Positions 1-6,455 of a DNA stretch of 7,511 nucleotides are shown here, piece after piece. The notes beneath the pieces are model-generated. The model searched no databases. It had not been told where the DNA came from and was given only the letters and a program-made list of their open reading frames with translations. The stretch is taken from positions 1-7,511 of the forward strand of contig PWGE01000254.1 of NCBI GenBank assembly GCA_003554345.1, read 5' to 3'. The stretch's first letter is position 1. Each line of letters begins with the position of its first letter. Origin of the DNA: T1SED10-198M sp003554345 [NCBI: Candidatus Sumerlaeota bacterium]. Lineage in GTDB: Bacteria; Sumerlaeota; T1SED10-198M. The translations under genes were made by a program, and so were the position numbers.

Positions 1-1
1 A

Positions 2-814
2 CGCCTTGCTACTTACTGCACTACCAACAATATAACGATGATTCACACCTTCAAGTGGTACGACTTAATTATAGCCCTTTTGCTCAGGCGTTTGTATCAT
101 ACTCCTCTCATTCATATTCACACCCTTGAAGTGGGAAATCCTTATCTTCTGCGCCCGTGGCAGAGATTGCTGCTTAACTATCCCAGCGGTCTTCTCATTC
201 CCGGGAAAAAACAGGACTTTCTTTCTTCCAGTTCCCCTCCAGCCGCCTTTCTGCCCCCTTTTATAATGCCTTCTCTGTGGACTGAGCAGCGGTACAGCCC
301 CTCATTACCCCTCAACCTCCTTATTGTCAGCAAGCTCAGTAAAGACCGTCATTGGTCTCTTCTTTTATCTGCTCTGCGAGAAATACAAACAGATAATATT
401 CATATTTCACTTTTTGGAAAAGGTGCGTATAAGAGTACTCTTCAACAAGAAAGCAAGGAGATGCCTGTTCAGGTTTCCTTTTTAGGACATAAAAATCTTG
501 AAAATGCCTACAAACACGCTGATGCAGGCATTATTCTGGGAACTGGCAGTGATGGTTTCTGTCGCACCCTATTTGAGTTTTACGCCCAGCACATCCCTGT
601 TATAGCGCCCAATTACGGGGTTTTCAGAGAGATGGTTCCTGAATACCAGGACAATGCACTTTTCACCACCGCTACAGACCTCCGGCGAATACTCTCAGAC
701 CTTACCCTCAGGCAACTGATGCAATGGCACAGAACCCTGCAATCTTTTCATGCTATGTATACCCCGCCAAAGCTCGCCCTGCAATACCAGGAATATTACA
801 GTTCCTTTTTTTAA
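2..814 (+). CDS. GT-B fold glycosyltransferase, GT4-like (5' end outside window)
   Basis: This is the C-terminal 270 codons of a glycosyltransferase. The frame stays open through the left edge, so the ATG at 38 is probably internal: the residues around it (NNITMIHTFKWYDL) resemble the end of the first Rossmann-like domain of GT4 enzymes, where a missing N-terminus would precede. Numbering from that ATG, LNLLIVSKLSKDRHWSLL (93-110) is the usual opening of the second, nucleotide-sugar-binding domain, HISLFGKGAY (122-131) is the next strand and glycine loop, and GSDGFCRTLFEF (170-181) is the donor-binding signature. The EX7E motif appears as D172-X7-E180, a variant I recall from relatives of this kind. 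Such enzymes move a sugar from an activated donor to a lipid, polysaccharide or cell-surface acceptor at the cytoplasmic face of the membrane. Donor and acceptor cannot be read from the sequence. The family is fairly sure; the exact role is unknown. Confidence 0.8.
   Translation, partial: RLATYCTTNNITMIHTFKWYDLIIALLLRRLYHTPLIHIHTLEVGNPYLLRPWQRLLLNYPSGLLIPGKKQDFLSSSSPPAAFLPPFIMPSLWTEQRYSPSLPLNLLIVSKLSKDRHWSLLLSALREIQTDNIHISLFGKGAYKSTLQQESKEMPVQVSFLGHKNLENAYKHADAGIILGTGSDGFCRTLFEFYAQHIPVIAPNYGVFREMVPEYQDNALFTTATDLRRILSDLTLRQLMQWHRTLQSFHAMYTPPKLALQYQEYYSSFF
789..812 (+). terminator. Possible intrinsic terminator inside the end of the glycosyltransferase gene
   Basis: AGGAAT (789-794) can pair with GTTCCT (801-806), with one T-G wobble and a six-base loop. 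The right arm runs straight into a T tract that ends at 812, the first base of the TAA stop codon. The form is right for a rho-independent terminator, but the stem is short and A+T-rich, so it may be weak. Its place just before a convergent gene makes a terminator likely here. No matching structure was seen for the kinase on the other strand. Confidence 0.35.
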
Positions 815-837
815 GAAAAATCCGACCTTTCAGAATA

Positions 838-3800
838 TTACTGTTGTGAACGATTTATCACCTTCTCTAAAATTTCGGATAGTTGCTCATAGCGGTAGGG
901 CTTGGGAATTTTATCATCAAAACCATATTCCTCCGGATGTAACATTACAGGATCTGAAAAATAACCACTACAGGCAATCACAACAACGTCAGAATGTTTC
1001 TCACGCAAAACTTCTACCAGTTTTGTACCACCCATTTTTCCGGGCACGGTTAAGTCGACTATGAGAACATCAAACGGTCGACCTTTTTTGAGAGCTTCTT
1101 CATATCTTTCAAGCGCCTCTTCACCATGAGTACAGGGCACAGGTTCATATCCCATGTCCTGTAACATTTCTGCTGCGACATCTAAAATCATTTCTTCATC
1201 ATCCATAACCAGTATTTTCCCCTTTCCCTTCTTTTGAACTTTTTGTTTCCTTTCAGGTTTATGTTTCAGGTCAGGAAAAGCGGGCAAATAAATAGTGAAA
1301 GTTGTCCCCTCAGAAGAGGATGAATCTACCGTTATATAGCCGTCATGCTGACGAATAATAGAGTAAACTGTAGATAAACCCAATCCGGTACCTTCTGTTT
1401 TGGTCGTAAAAAAAGGGTCAAATATACTGCTCAAATATTTTTGGGGAATTCCTTCCCCTTCATCACTGATAGAAATCATGATGTGGGGCTGTTGAGGTTT
1501 AAGCAAAGGCACTTCATGTTTTCCCGCAGGTATATTTTGCACCTTTATATGGACGTTACCACCATCTGTCATGGCTTCGCGGGCATTTATGAGAATGTTA
1601 TCAATTGCCTGTTCAATCTGGCTTTTATCTATATGAGTTGACCACACAGTGGTGTCCGCCTCTATCTGATACGAAATATTTGTCCCACTTAAAGCCAGGG
1701 TTGACGTATTTTGCAAGATCTCATGGATAGAATGTGGCTCTTTCGAAAAAGCTCCTCCCCGGGAAAAAGTAAGTAACTGTCTGGTCAGATTCTGAGCCCG
1801 TTCATAAGCTGAAAAGGCATTATTAAGATATTGTTTCACCTTTTTCTTTGAATCCAGAGCCTTTTCAGCCATTTCCAGAGACCCGAATAACCCCATCAAT
1901 AGATTATTAAAGTCATGAGCTATACCTGCCGCTAATGTTCCCACTGATTCCAGTTTCTCTCTCTTGACCATTTCTTCTTCATATTTCAGGGTATCTGTAA
2001 TATCGCGTAGAACAAAGACCATACCTGTTATCTTGCCCTCATTATTCTTGATGGCAGCCCCACTTAAGGAAATATGACGCTGTTTATCTTCGCCTTTTCT
2101 CATGATAAGGTCCCTTGCATACTGACAGGACTTGCCTTTCTCCATCATATTATGAACAACATTTCTGCAATAAGAGTCTTCTCTTCCACAATACAGGAAT
2201 AAGACCTCATTGATATGCTTTCCTCTTACCTTTTCTCTCTTTTCCTGAAGCAGACGCAAACTTTCATCGTTTAACAGGACACTTCGCCCTTCTGCATCAG
2301 TGGTTATCACGCTGTCGGTAATATTGTCTAATGTTACCTGCAACAATTTTTTTCTTTCGTGTAGCAACTTCCGATAATATGCCCCTTCCTCCTCAATGCC
2401 AATAGCGGTACTGATAATGTCCAGAATATTCTTCAATCCTGGCTCGAGGTACGCCTTACCTCTAAAATAAAGATTCAGAAAACCCACACGGTTATCTCTA
2501 TCTATCGCTTTTCCAACATATGAGCTGATACTCTCTTTTTCTGTTCTTTTTTCTGAAGGAACAGACAAAAACTCATGACAGTCTGTCAATTCAACGAGAC
2601 TTTCTTTCCTATCCTTCCACATTTCCGAAATAATTTTGTCTTCAATATCAACGGGAAAAGCAGAAGTCGGATGCTTTTTCCAGCGAGCAGTAGAAGATGA
2701 TTGTTCTTTACAGGAAAAATAGGACGCATAAGATGCATTCAGCAATGTGCCAGCCATTTTCATCAATTTTCTTATATTTTCCCGGTGGTCTATAGTAAAA
2801 TCCAGAAAACACTTTGTGATTGAAGAAAGTCTTTCTTCGGCTTTTTTTCTTTCTGTTATATCAATTGCCGAACAAACCACATATTCGACTTCTCCTTCAT
2901 GATTGATACTGGGCGTTTTCGTTATATCAAAAAGACGAGGCACCCCAGTTGTATCCGGAATCCACTCTTCAGTTCGAACCTGTTTTCTGTCTTCAAAAAC
3001 TCTCTTATTGCCTTGTATACAGGTCTTCGCTATTTCATAAGGAAAAAACTCCCAGAGGGTACGGTAGCTTATCTCTTTCTGGGTCAAACCCAAAAAACGG
3101 GCATGGGCTTTATTAACCGCTCCGTACGTTTCAACATCACGAAGATACCATACACGAGCCTCTATATTATTCAGGAGTATGTCCTGTTCTTCAAGGATTT
3201 TTCTCTGGTTGATTTCTGCTTCTTTCCGCTCTGTAATATCCCGTCCTACCCCCTGTGCTCCTACAATTTCCCCTTCTTTATTTCGAATGGCATTATCTTC
3301 CCACCCAATCCACCGCCAGCCCTTCACTGTTTTAGCCCGTTGTTCAAAATAGACCCGGTAAGGAGGTTTAAAAAGCTTTTTCATTGCCTGTAAAGACGGC
3401 TCAACGTCATCCTCATAAATAAACGGAATAAACGTTTTCCCAATAAGTTCCTCTCGTTTTTTCCCAAACATTTTACAGTAAGTATCGTTTACAAACGTGA
3501 ATCTATTATTGATGTCCACCCGGACAATCAATTCCTGCTGCGATTCTAAAATGCCTCGAAGATATTCTTCATCTCTTCGTAATCGTTCTTCTACCTCTTT
3601 TTGCGGGGTGATATCCCTTAATTGTTCTACGATTTGCACCACATTTCCCTTTTCATCGAGAACCGGATTACTCCGACAGTGGAGATATCTATCCTCGTCA
3701 GGCAAATACTTTTCAATTTCTTCTAATTGGTGAGATTGTAATGCCAGCTCCGTAGCACATTCCTCACATGGCTCATTTCTTCCTAACAGCTTATAACACT

Positions 3801-5181
3801 TCTGGTTTTTAACTTCTTCAGCGGTAACTTCCAACCACTCATAACCCGCCCTGTTAAACTGTTGAATGGTATGATCAGGTTTTTGAATAGCTATAATGTC
3901 AGGTATAGCATTGATAACACTTTCTAAAAGCCTGTTTTGCCTGAGAATATCACGTTCTCTTTCTTTGCGCTCAGTAATATCCCGCACCCATTCTAAAAAA
4001 CATTCCACTTCCCCTTCTTTATTCAAAAAAGGGATGATTCTTACATCAAACCATATTCCTTCAACAGTCTGCTTTTCTTCCTTTAAAGTTTTCTTTGTAT
4101 CAAATACTTTCTGGGCAACACAATCCGGGCAAATAGCATAATACCCTCTGTACGTTTTATAACATTTTGTAGAGAGTTTTCTTTTAGCGGGAGAAACGTC
4201 AGCCGGCCCTTTCCAATTACTAAATAGAATATTCATCTGACTATCCTGAATAGAAACCATATCCGGTATCAGTGCCAGAAGATTTTTGAAACGTTCTTCA
4301 CTTTCTAACAATCGCTTTTCTGATAAATACCGGGAAACAACCATACCTATTTTTTTAATAAGAAGCTCTATGGCCGCAGGTTCCAGTATTGTTTTTCCTT
4401 GCGGCATAACAATCACAAATTCTCCTAATACCCTTTCTCCTCTTATTATTCCTGCAGCATATATTTTCCCGGCCTGTAAAGTTTTTTCCAGAGTTACAGC
4501 CTGATCCTTATTTAAACAGGCATGGACAATGTCATATAACTTATTATATTGAACCAACCTTTGAGAACGCAACTCCCTGATTTTAGCTGGATAAACTTCC
4601 CACTTTTTCCCCACCAGACTTTTTTTCAAAGACCCGGCATCACCGGATACAGCTACTGTCTTTGCCTTCTGACCACTTTTCTCATAAAGATTCATACAGA
4701 CAAAAGTAGCACCGCAGAAAGTTCTAAGGTCGTCAGTCAGTGTTTGATAGTTTATAGTACCAACGTCGTATTGAACATATTTTTCAGTACAAGATAGTAT
4801 CGATTGCAGAGATAGATTTTTTTTCTTCTCGCTTATATCTCTGAATATTGTCAGGAAGTGATGGGCGTCTATACGGGAGGATATCACCTTATACCAGCGC
4901 TGGGAGGGATCGTGAAATTGTTCAAAAGAATTTTTCCCTCCATTATCTGAAACTGCTTTATATACCTCTTTCCAGTCCAGGGGAAATGTCTCAACACGAC
5001 TGACCTTCTTCCCTATTATCTGTTCTTTTCGCCTATCCACTAATTTCTCAAAACCCTTATTCGCTTCCCTGCATATATAGTCGACCTCCCCTTCCCGGGT
5101 TTTTCCAACTATTTGATGCAAAACCACTGCATCCGGTAAACTTTCTAAAATATTTGAATATTCACTGGTATTTAAGGTCAT
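838..5181 (-). CDS. Multi-PAS/GAF hybrid sensor histidine kinase with C-terminal receiver
   Basis: A 1447-residue cytoplasmic hybrid kinase. Approximate domains: PAS 5-118, GAF 125-288, PAS 295-405, PAS 420-528, PAS 540-652, PAS 668-780, GAF 786-932, PAS 945-1065, HisKA 1073-1142, HATPase 1185-1300, receiver 1321-1443. Several PAS domains end in the linker RDITERK or a close variant. The phospho-acceptor is H1089 in GIAHDFNN; D1090-x-x-N1093 fits the DxxN phosphatase motif of HisKA kinases. ATP-site boxes are complete: N1199 (N box), D1240-EGEG (G1), FDPFFTT from F1254, and GTGLGLS at 1264. The receiver has the acid pair D1327/D1328, phospho-acceptor D1376, S1405 and K1427. PAS domains 2, 3 and 6 carry clustered cysteines (C340, C351, C354; C462, C472, C475; C998, C1005, C1019). 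No membrane segment or signal peptide is visible, so the signal is probably intracellular. There is no HPt or DNA-binding domain, so the receiver must relay to, or drain phosphate from, an unseen partner. The start is supported by AGGAG eight bases upstream and a promoter before it. Assignment is firm; the stimulus is unknown. Confidence 0.95.
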   Translation of the reverse strand: MTLNTSEYSNILESLPDAVVLHQIVGKTREGEVDYICREANKGFEKLVDRRKEQIIGKKVSRVETFPLDWKEVYKAVSDNGGKNSFEQFHDPSQRWYKVISSRIDAHHFLTIFRDISEKKKNLSLQSILSCTEKYVQYDVGTINYQTLTDDLRTFCGATFVCMNLYEKSGQKAKTVAVSGDAGSLKKSLVGKKWEVYPAKIRELRSQRLVQYNKLYDIVHACLNKDQAVTLEKTLQAGKIYAAGIIRGERVLGEFVIVMPQGKTILEPAAIELLIKKIGMVVSRYLSEKRLLESEERFKNLLALIPDMVSIQDSQMNILFSNWKGPADVSPAKRKLSTKCYKTYRGYYAICPDCVAQKVFDTKKTLKEEKQTVEGIWFDVRIIPFLNKEGEVECFLEWVRDITERKERERDILRQNRLLESVINAIPDIIAIQKPDHTIQQFNRAGYEWLEVTAEEVKNQKCYKLLGRNEPCEECATELALQSHQLEEIEKYLPDEDRYLHCRSNPVLDEKGNVVQIVEQLRDITPQKEVEERLRRDEEYLRGILESQQELIVRVDINNRFTFVNDTYCKMFGKKREELIGKTFIPFIYEDDVEPSLQAMKKLFKPPYRVYFEQRAKTVKGWRWIGWEDNAIRNKEGEIVGAQGVGRDITERKEAEINQRKILEEQDILLNNIEARVWYLRDVETYGAVNKAHARFLGLTQKEISYRTLWEFFPYEIAKTCIQGNKRVFEDRKQVRTEEWIPDTTGVPRLFDITKTPSINHEGEVEYVVCSAIDITERKKAEERLSSITKCFLDFTIDHRENIRKLMKMAGTLLNASYASYFSCKEQSSSTARWKKHPTSAFPVDIEDKIISEMWKDRKESLVELTDCHEFLSVPSEKRTEKESISSYVGKAIDRDNRVGFLNLYFRGKAYLEPGLKNILDIISTAIGIEEEGAYYRKLLHERKKLLQVTLDNITDSVITTDAEGRSVLLNDESLRLLQEKREKVRGKHINEVLFLYCGREDSYCRNVVHNMMEKGKSCQYARDLIMRKGEDKQRHISLSGAAIKNNEGKITGMVFVLRDITDTLKYEEEMVKREKLESVGTLAAGIAHDFNNLLMGLFGSLEMAEKALDSKKKVKQYLNNAFSAYERAQNLTRQLLTFSRGGAFSKEPHSIHEILQNTSTLALSGTNISYQIEADTTVWSTHIDKSQIEQAIDNILINAREAMTDGGNVHIKVQNIPAGKHEVPLLKPQQPHIMISISDEGEGIPQKYLSSIFDPFFTTKTEGTGLGLSTVYSIIRQHDGYITVDSSSSEGTTFTIYLPAFPDLKHKPERKQKVQKKGKGKILVMDDEEMILDVAAEMLQDMGYEPVPCTHGEEALERYEEALKKGRPFDVLIVDLTVPGKMGGTKLVEVLREKHSDVVVIACSGYFSDPVMLHPEEYGFDDKIPKPYRYEQLSEILEKVINRSQQ

Positions 5182-5195
5182 AGGAATAACTCCTA
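5181..5195 (-). promoter_or_regulatory. Kinase ribosome binding site within a small potential hairpin
   Basis: On the minus strand AGGAG (5190-5194) lies eight bases before the kinase ATG and fixes this start. The same site forms a perfect 5 bp inverted repeat, TAGGA-GTTAT-TCCTA, in which the right arm ends on the A of the ATG. If it folds in mRNA, it would cover both the Shine-Dalgarno sequence and the start codon. The ribosome site itself is well supported; regulation by the hairpin is inference, since a 5 bp stem is only marginally stable. Confidence 0.6.
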
Positions 5196-5210
5196 AACAT
5201 AAATTTTCTT

Positions 5211-5239
5211 ATTATAATAATACCTTGACCCATACTCAA
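5211..5239 (-). promoter_or_regulatory. Sigma70-type promoter for the kinase
   Basis: Reading the minus strand, TTGAGT (5234-5239, four of six matches to TTGACA) is followed after exactly 17 bp by a perfect TATAAT (5211-5216). Transcription would begin near 5204, leaving a leader of about 22 bases that contains the AGGAG site. Hexamers, spacing and leader agree, so the kinase probably has its own promoter even though the hydrolase gene lies upstream in the same direction. The region is A+T-rich, which raises the chance of a fortuitous -10. Confidence 0.55.
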
Positions 5240-5273
5240 TCGATAAACATATATTGCCAATCATTAAAAAGCA

Positions 5274-5293
5274 TGAAAACTCGAAACTTTTCA
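5274..5293 (-). terminator. Weak hairpin downstream of the hydrolase, doubtful terminator
   Basis: TGAAAA (5274-5279) and TTTTCA (5288-5293) form a 6 bp inverted repeat around an eight-base loop. On the minus strand a TTTTT run follows three bases after it (5266-5270). It could end hydrolase transcription before the kinase promoter, but the stem has one G-C pair and the T run is displaced. A second inverted repeat in the same gap, GAGAC (5308-5312) with GTCTC (5333-5337) and a 20-base loop, has no T tract. Neither is convincing alone. Confidence 0.2.
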
Positions 5294-5346
5294 CCAATCC
5301 ACAGAATGAGACTGTCCGAACACAAAATAGTTGTCTCTTTCTACCA

Positions 5347-6201
5347 TCATTCAGAAAGATGCTCTGTGAAAATCTTTTCTAAAATCTCATGATAATTTTG
5401 AAAGGCAAAAAGGTTTCCGTGCCTTCCTTCAGGAATAGTAAAAAACTCGTCATCCTCTGTTAAATACTTTTTAAGGCGGGCACTGGTTTCATAAGGTACA
5501 ACCTCATCATCTTTTCCCTGGAGGATACGAATCGGCGCGTCAACTTCCTGGATATACTGATCAGTACGCAAAGGATATCTCACCAGGAAAGTCGGCAGAT
5601 AAGGATAATGGCGCCGGGCCAGATCTTTCATATTATAAAAAGGTGATTCCAGTATCAGCATTCGGGGATTGGTTCTGGAAGCCACATAGGTGGCAATCGG
5701 CGTACCCAGTGAATAACCACATAAAATAATTTCGCTTTCTTCATAACGCTCTGTCAACCTTTCATAGAGATAAAGAGCATCATCGAGCAGAGCTTCTTCA
5801 CTGAGAGATCCGGTACTTTTGCCAAAGCCCCGATAATCAGGCATAAAGACATCAAAATCATACTGAAAAAAGTTTTCTGCTGAATAACCCCATTCACGGA
5901 GGCTATCGGCATTACCATGCAAAAAATATACCACTCCCCGCGGATCCTCGGTTTGAAAAAGCAAGGCATTGAGTTCCACCCCTTCTCCCCGATCAAAAAA
6001 CATCTCTTCAAAAGGCATATGGAACTCAAACTCATAATCCCGGGGTAATTCCTCTGGCATAAAAATAATTTTTTCCTGAACAAAAAAAATCACTCCACAT
6101 AAAATGATATAGAAGATGAAAAGAGGAAGAAGAATGTTTCTGGCTACTCTTCGAAGAGCAGCAAATATAGCAGGAAAAGAAAATATCTGTTTCAATTTCA
6201 T
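5347..6201 (-). CDS. Membrane-anchored alpha/beta hydrolase, BEM46/ABHD13-like
   Basis: A complete 284-residue serine hydrolase. A basic N-terminus (KQIF..RRVARN) leads into one hydrophobic helix, about residues 22-41 (NILLPLFIFYIILCGVIFFV), which looks like an uncleaved anchor; with positive charges before it, the catalytic domain is probably periplasmic or extracytoplasmic. The alpha/beta hydrolase core then shows FLHGNADS (93-100, oxyanion-hole loop), DYRGFGKSTG (122-131), the nucleophile elbow GYSLG with S164, the acid in GKDDEVVP (probably D232) and H261 in GRHGN. Size and motifs match BEM46/ABHD13-type proteins, which are esterase- or lipase-like with mostly unknown substrates. The start chosen keeps the membrane helix; the next methionine, M48, would remove it. 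No strong Shine-Dalgarno site precedes the start: AGGA lies about 15 bases away. It is co-directional with and 165 bp upstream of the kinase. The family is secure; substrate and link to neighbours are not. Confidence 0.9.
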   Translation of the reverse strand: MKLKQIFSFPAIFAALRRVARNILLPLFIFYIILCGVIFFVQEKIIFMPEELPRDYEFEFHMPFEEMFFDRGEGVELNALLFQTEDPRGVVYFLHGNADSLREWGYSAENFFQYDFDVFMPDYRGFGKSTGSLSEEALLDDALYLYERLTERYEESEIILCGYSLGTPIATYVASRTNPRMLILESPFYNMKDLARRHYPYLPTFLVRYPLRTDQYIQEVDAPIRILQGKDDEVVPYETSARLKKYLTEDDEFFTIPEGRHGNLFAFQNYHEILEKIFTEHLSE

Positions 6202-6217
6202 ATTTTACTATTCTATC

Positions 6218-6245
6218 ATCCTACACGCTGGCGCTGTATTTTCAA
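6218..6245 (-). promoter_or_regulatory. Weak candidate promoter for the hydrolase
   Basis: On the minus strand TTGAAA (6240-6245, five of six matches to TTGACA) precedes TAGGAT (6218-6223, four of six to TATAAT) by 16 bp. The predicted leader would be only about ten bases and would lack a ribosome site, which fits the missing Shine-Dalgarno but also weakens the call. It is the best candidate I see in the 254 bp divergent region on this strand. Confidence 0.2.
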
Positions 6246-6298
6246 CTAAAGCCGGCTACTGAATCTCTTCAACAACTCGCCAGTTACCTTTTCCTGTT

Positions 6299-6312
6299 TG
6301 AACTATAGTTCA
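6299..6312. promoter_or_regulatory. Perfect 14 bp palindrome, possible operator
   Basis: TGAACTATAGTTCA is a perfect palindrome in the region between the divergent hydrolase and GLUG genes, about 55 bp upstream of the hydrolase -35 candidate and about 65 bp upstream of the GLUG -35 candidate. Size and symmetry suit a homodimeric DNA-binding regulator. It is directly followed by a weaker inverted repeat, CACTC (6311-6315) with GAGTG (6327-6331). The palindrome is certain; operator function is inference. The rest of 6202-6455 contains an 8 bp palindrome AGCCGGCT (6250-6257) and no open reading frame I would support. Confidence 0.4.
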
Positions 6313-6378
6313 CTCCCTTCTTCAATGAGTGCCCGGTTTTATATGATAGAATTTTATATTAATTCTAATATGTTATCT

Positions 6379-6406
6379 TTGTATTGTGCTCTAAGTGTAC
6401 TATAAT
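6379..6406 (+). promoter_or_regulatory. Candidate promoter for the GLUG-repeat gene
   Basis: A perfect TATAAT (6401-6406) lies 16 bp after TTGTAT (6379-6384), which matches the -35 consensus only in its first three bases. Transcription would start near 6413 and give a leader of about 43 bases ending in a strong ribosome site. The good -10 and poor -35 suggest dependence on an activator or low basal activity. Confidence 0.45.
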
Positions 6407-6418
6407 ATAGTGGTACTT
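6393..6418. promoter_or_regulatory. Imperfect dyad overlapping the -10 of the GLUG gene
   Basis: ACTAT (6399-6403) and ATAGT (6407-6411) are a perfect 5 bp inverted repeat around AAT. Outside them AAGT (6393-6396) mirrors ACTT (6415-6418), with two and three unpaired bases between the inner and outer arms. The dyad is centred on the TATAAT box, where a bound repressor would block RNA polymerase. The symmetry is visible, but A+T-rich -10 elements are often partly symmetric by chance. Confidence 0.3.
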
Positions 6419-6442
6419 TTAGTTATTTTAAGCTATTCATAC

Positions 6443-6450
6443 GAAGGAGA
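6443..6450 (+). promoter_or_regulatory. Strong ribosome binding site of the GLUG gene
   Basis: GAAGGAGA contains a full AGGAG core ending six bases before the ATG at 6456. It decides the start: the next in-frame ATG (residue 8) would shorten the signal peptide and has no such site. Confidence 0.85.
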
Positions 6451-6455
6451 TAATA

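Noticed and set aside
38-40. ATG at 38 as the true start of the glycosyltransferase
   Set aside because: The frame is open to the left edge, no Shine-Dalgarno sequence precedes 38, and the protein would lack most of the N-terminal domain expected for a GT-B enzyme.
750-1064. Plus-strand open frame of 104 codons overlapping the glycosyltransferase end and the kinase end
   Set aside because: It lies mostly antisense to the well-supported receiver domain, has no domain character and no ribosome site I could see.
2899-3393. Plus-strand open frame of 164 codons inside the kinase gene
   Set aside because: Antisense shadow of PAS domains 4 and 5; the minus-strand reading shows clear PAS motifs and this one shows none.
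5308-5337. GAGAC/GTCTC inverted repeat as a terminator
   Set aside because: Only five pairs around a 20-base loop, and no T tract follows on the minus strand.
5754-6083. Minus-strand open frame of 109 codons inside the hydrolase gene
   Set aside because: Out-of-frame shadow of the alpha/beta hydrolase, whose catalytic motifs are all in the other frame.
6311-6331. CACTC/GAGTG inverted repeat as a terminator
   Set aside because: It lies between divergent genes with nothing upstream on the plus strand to terminate, and the stem is only five pairs with an 11-base loop.
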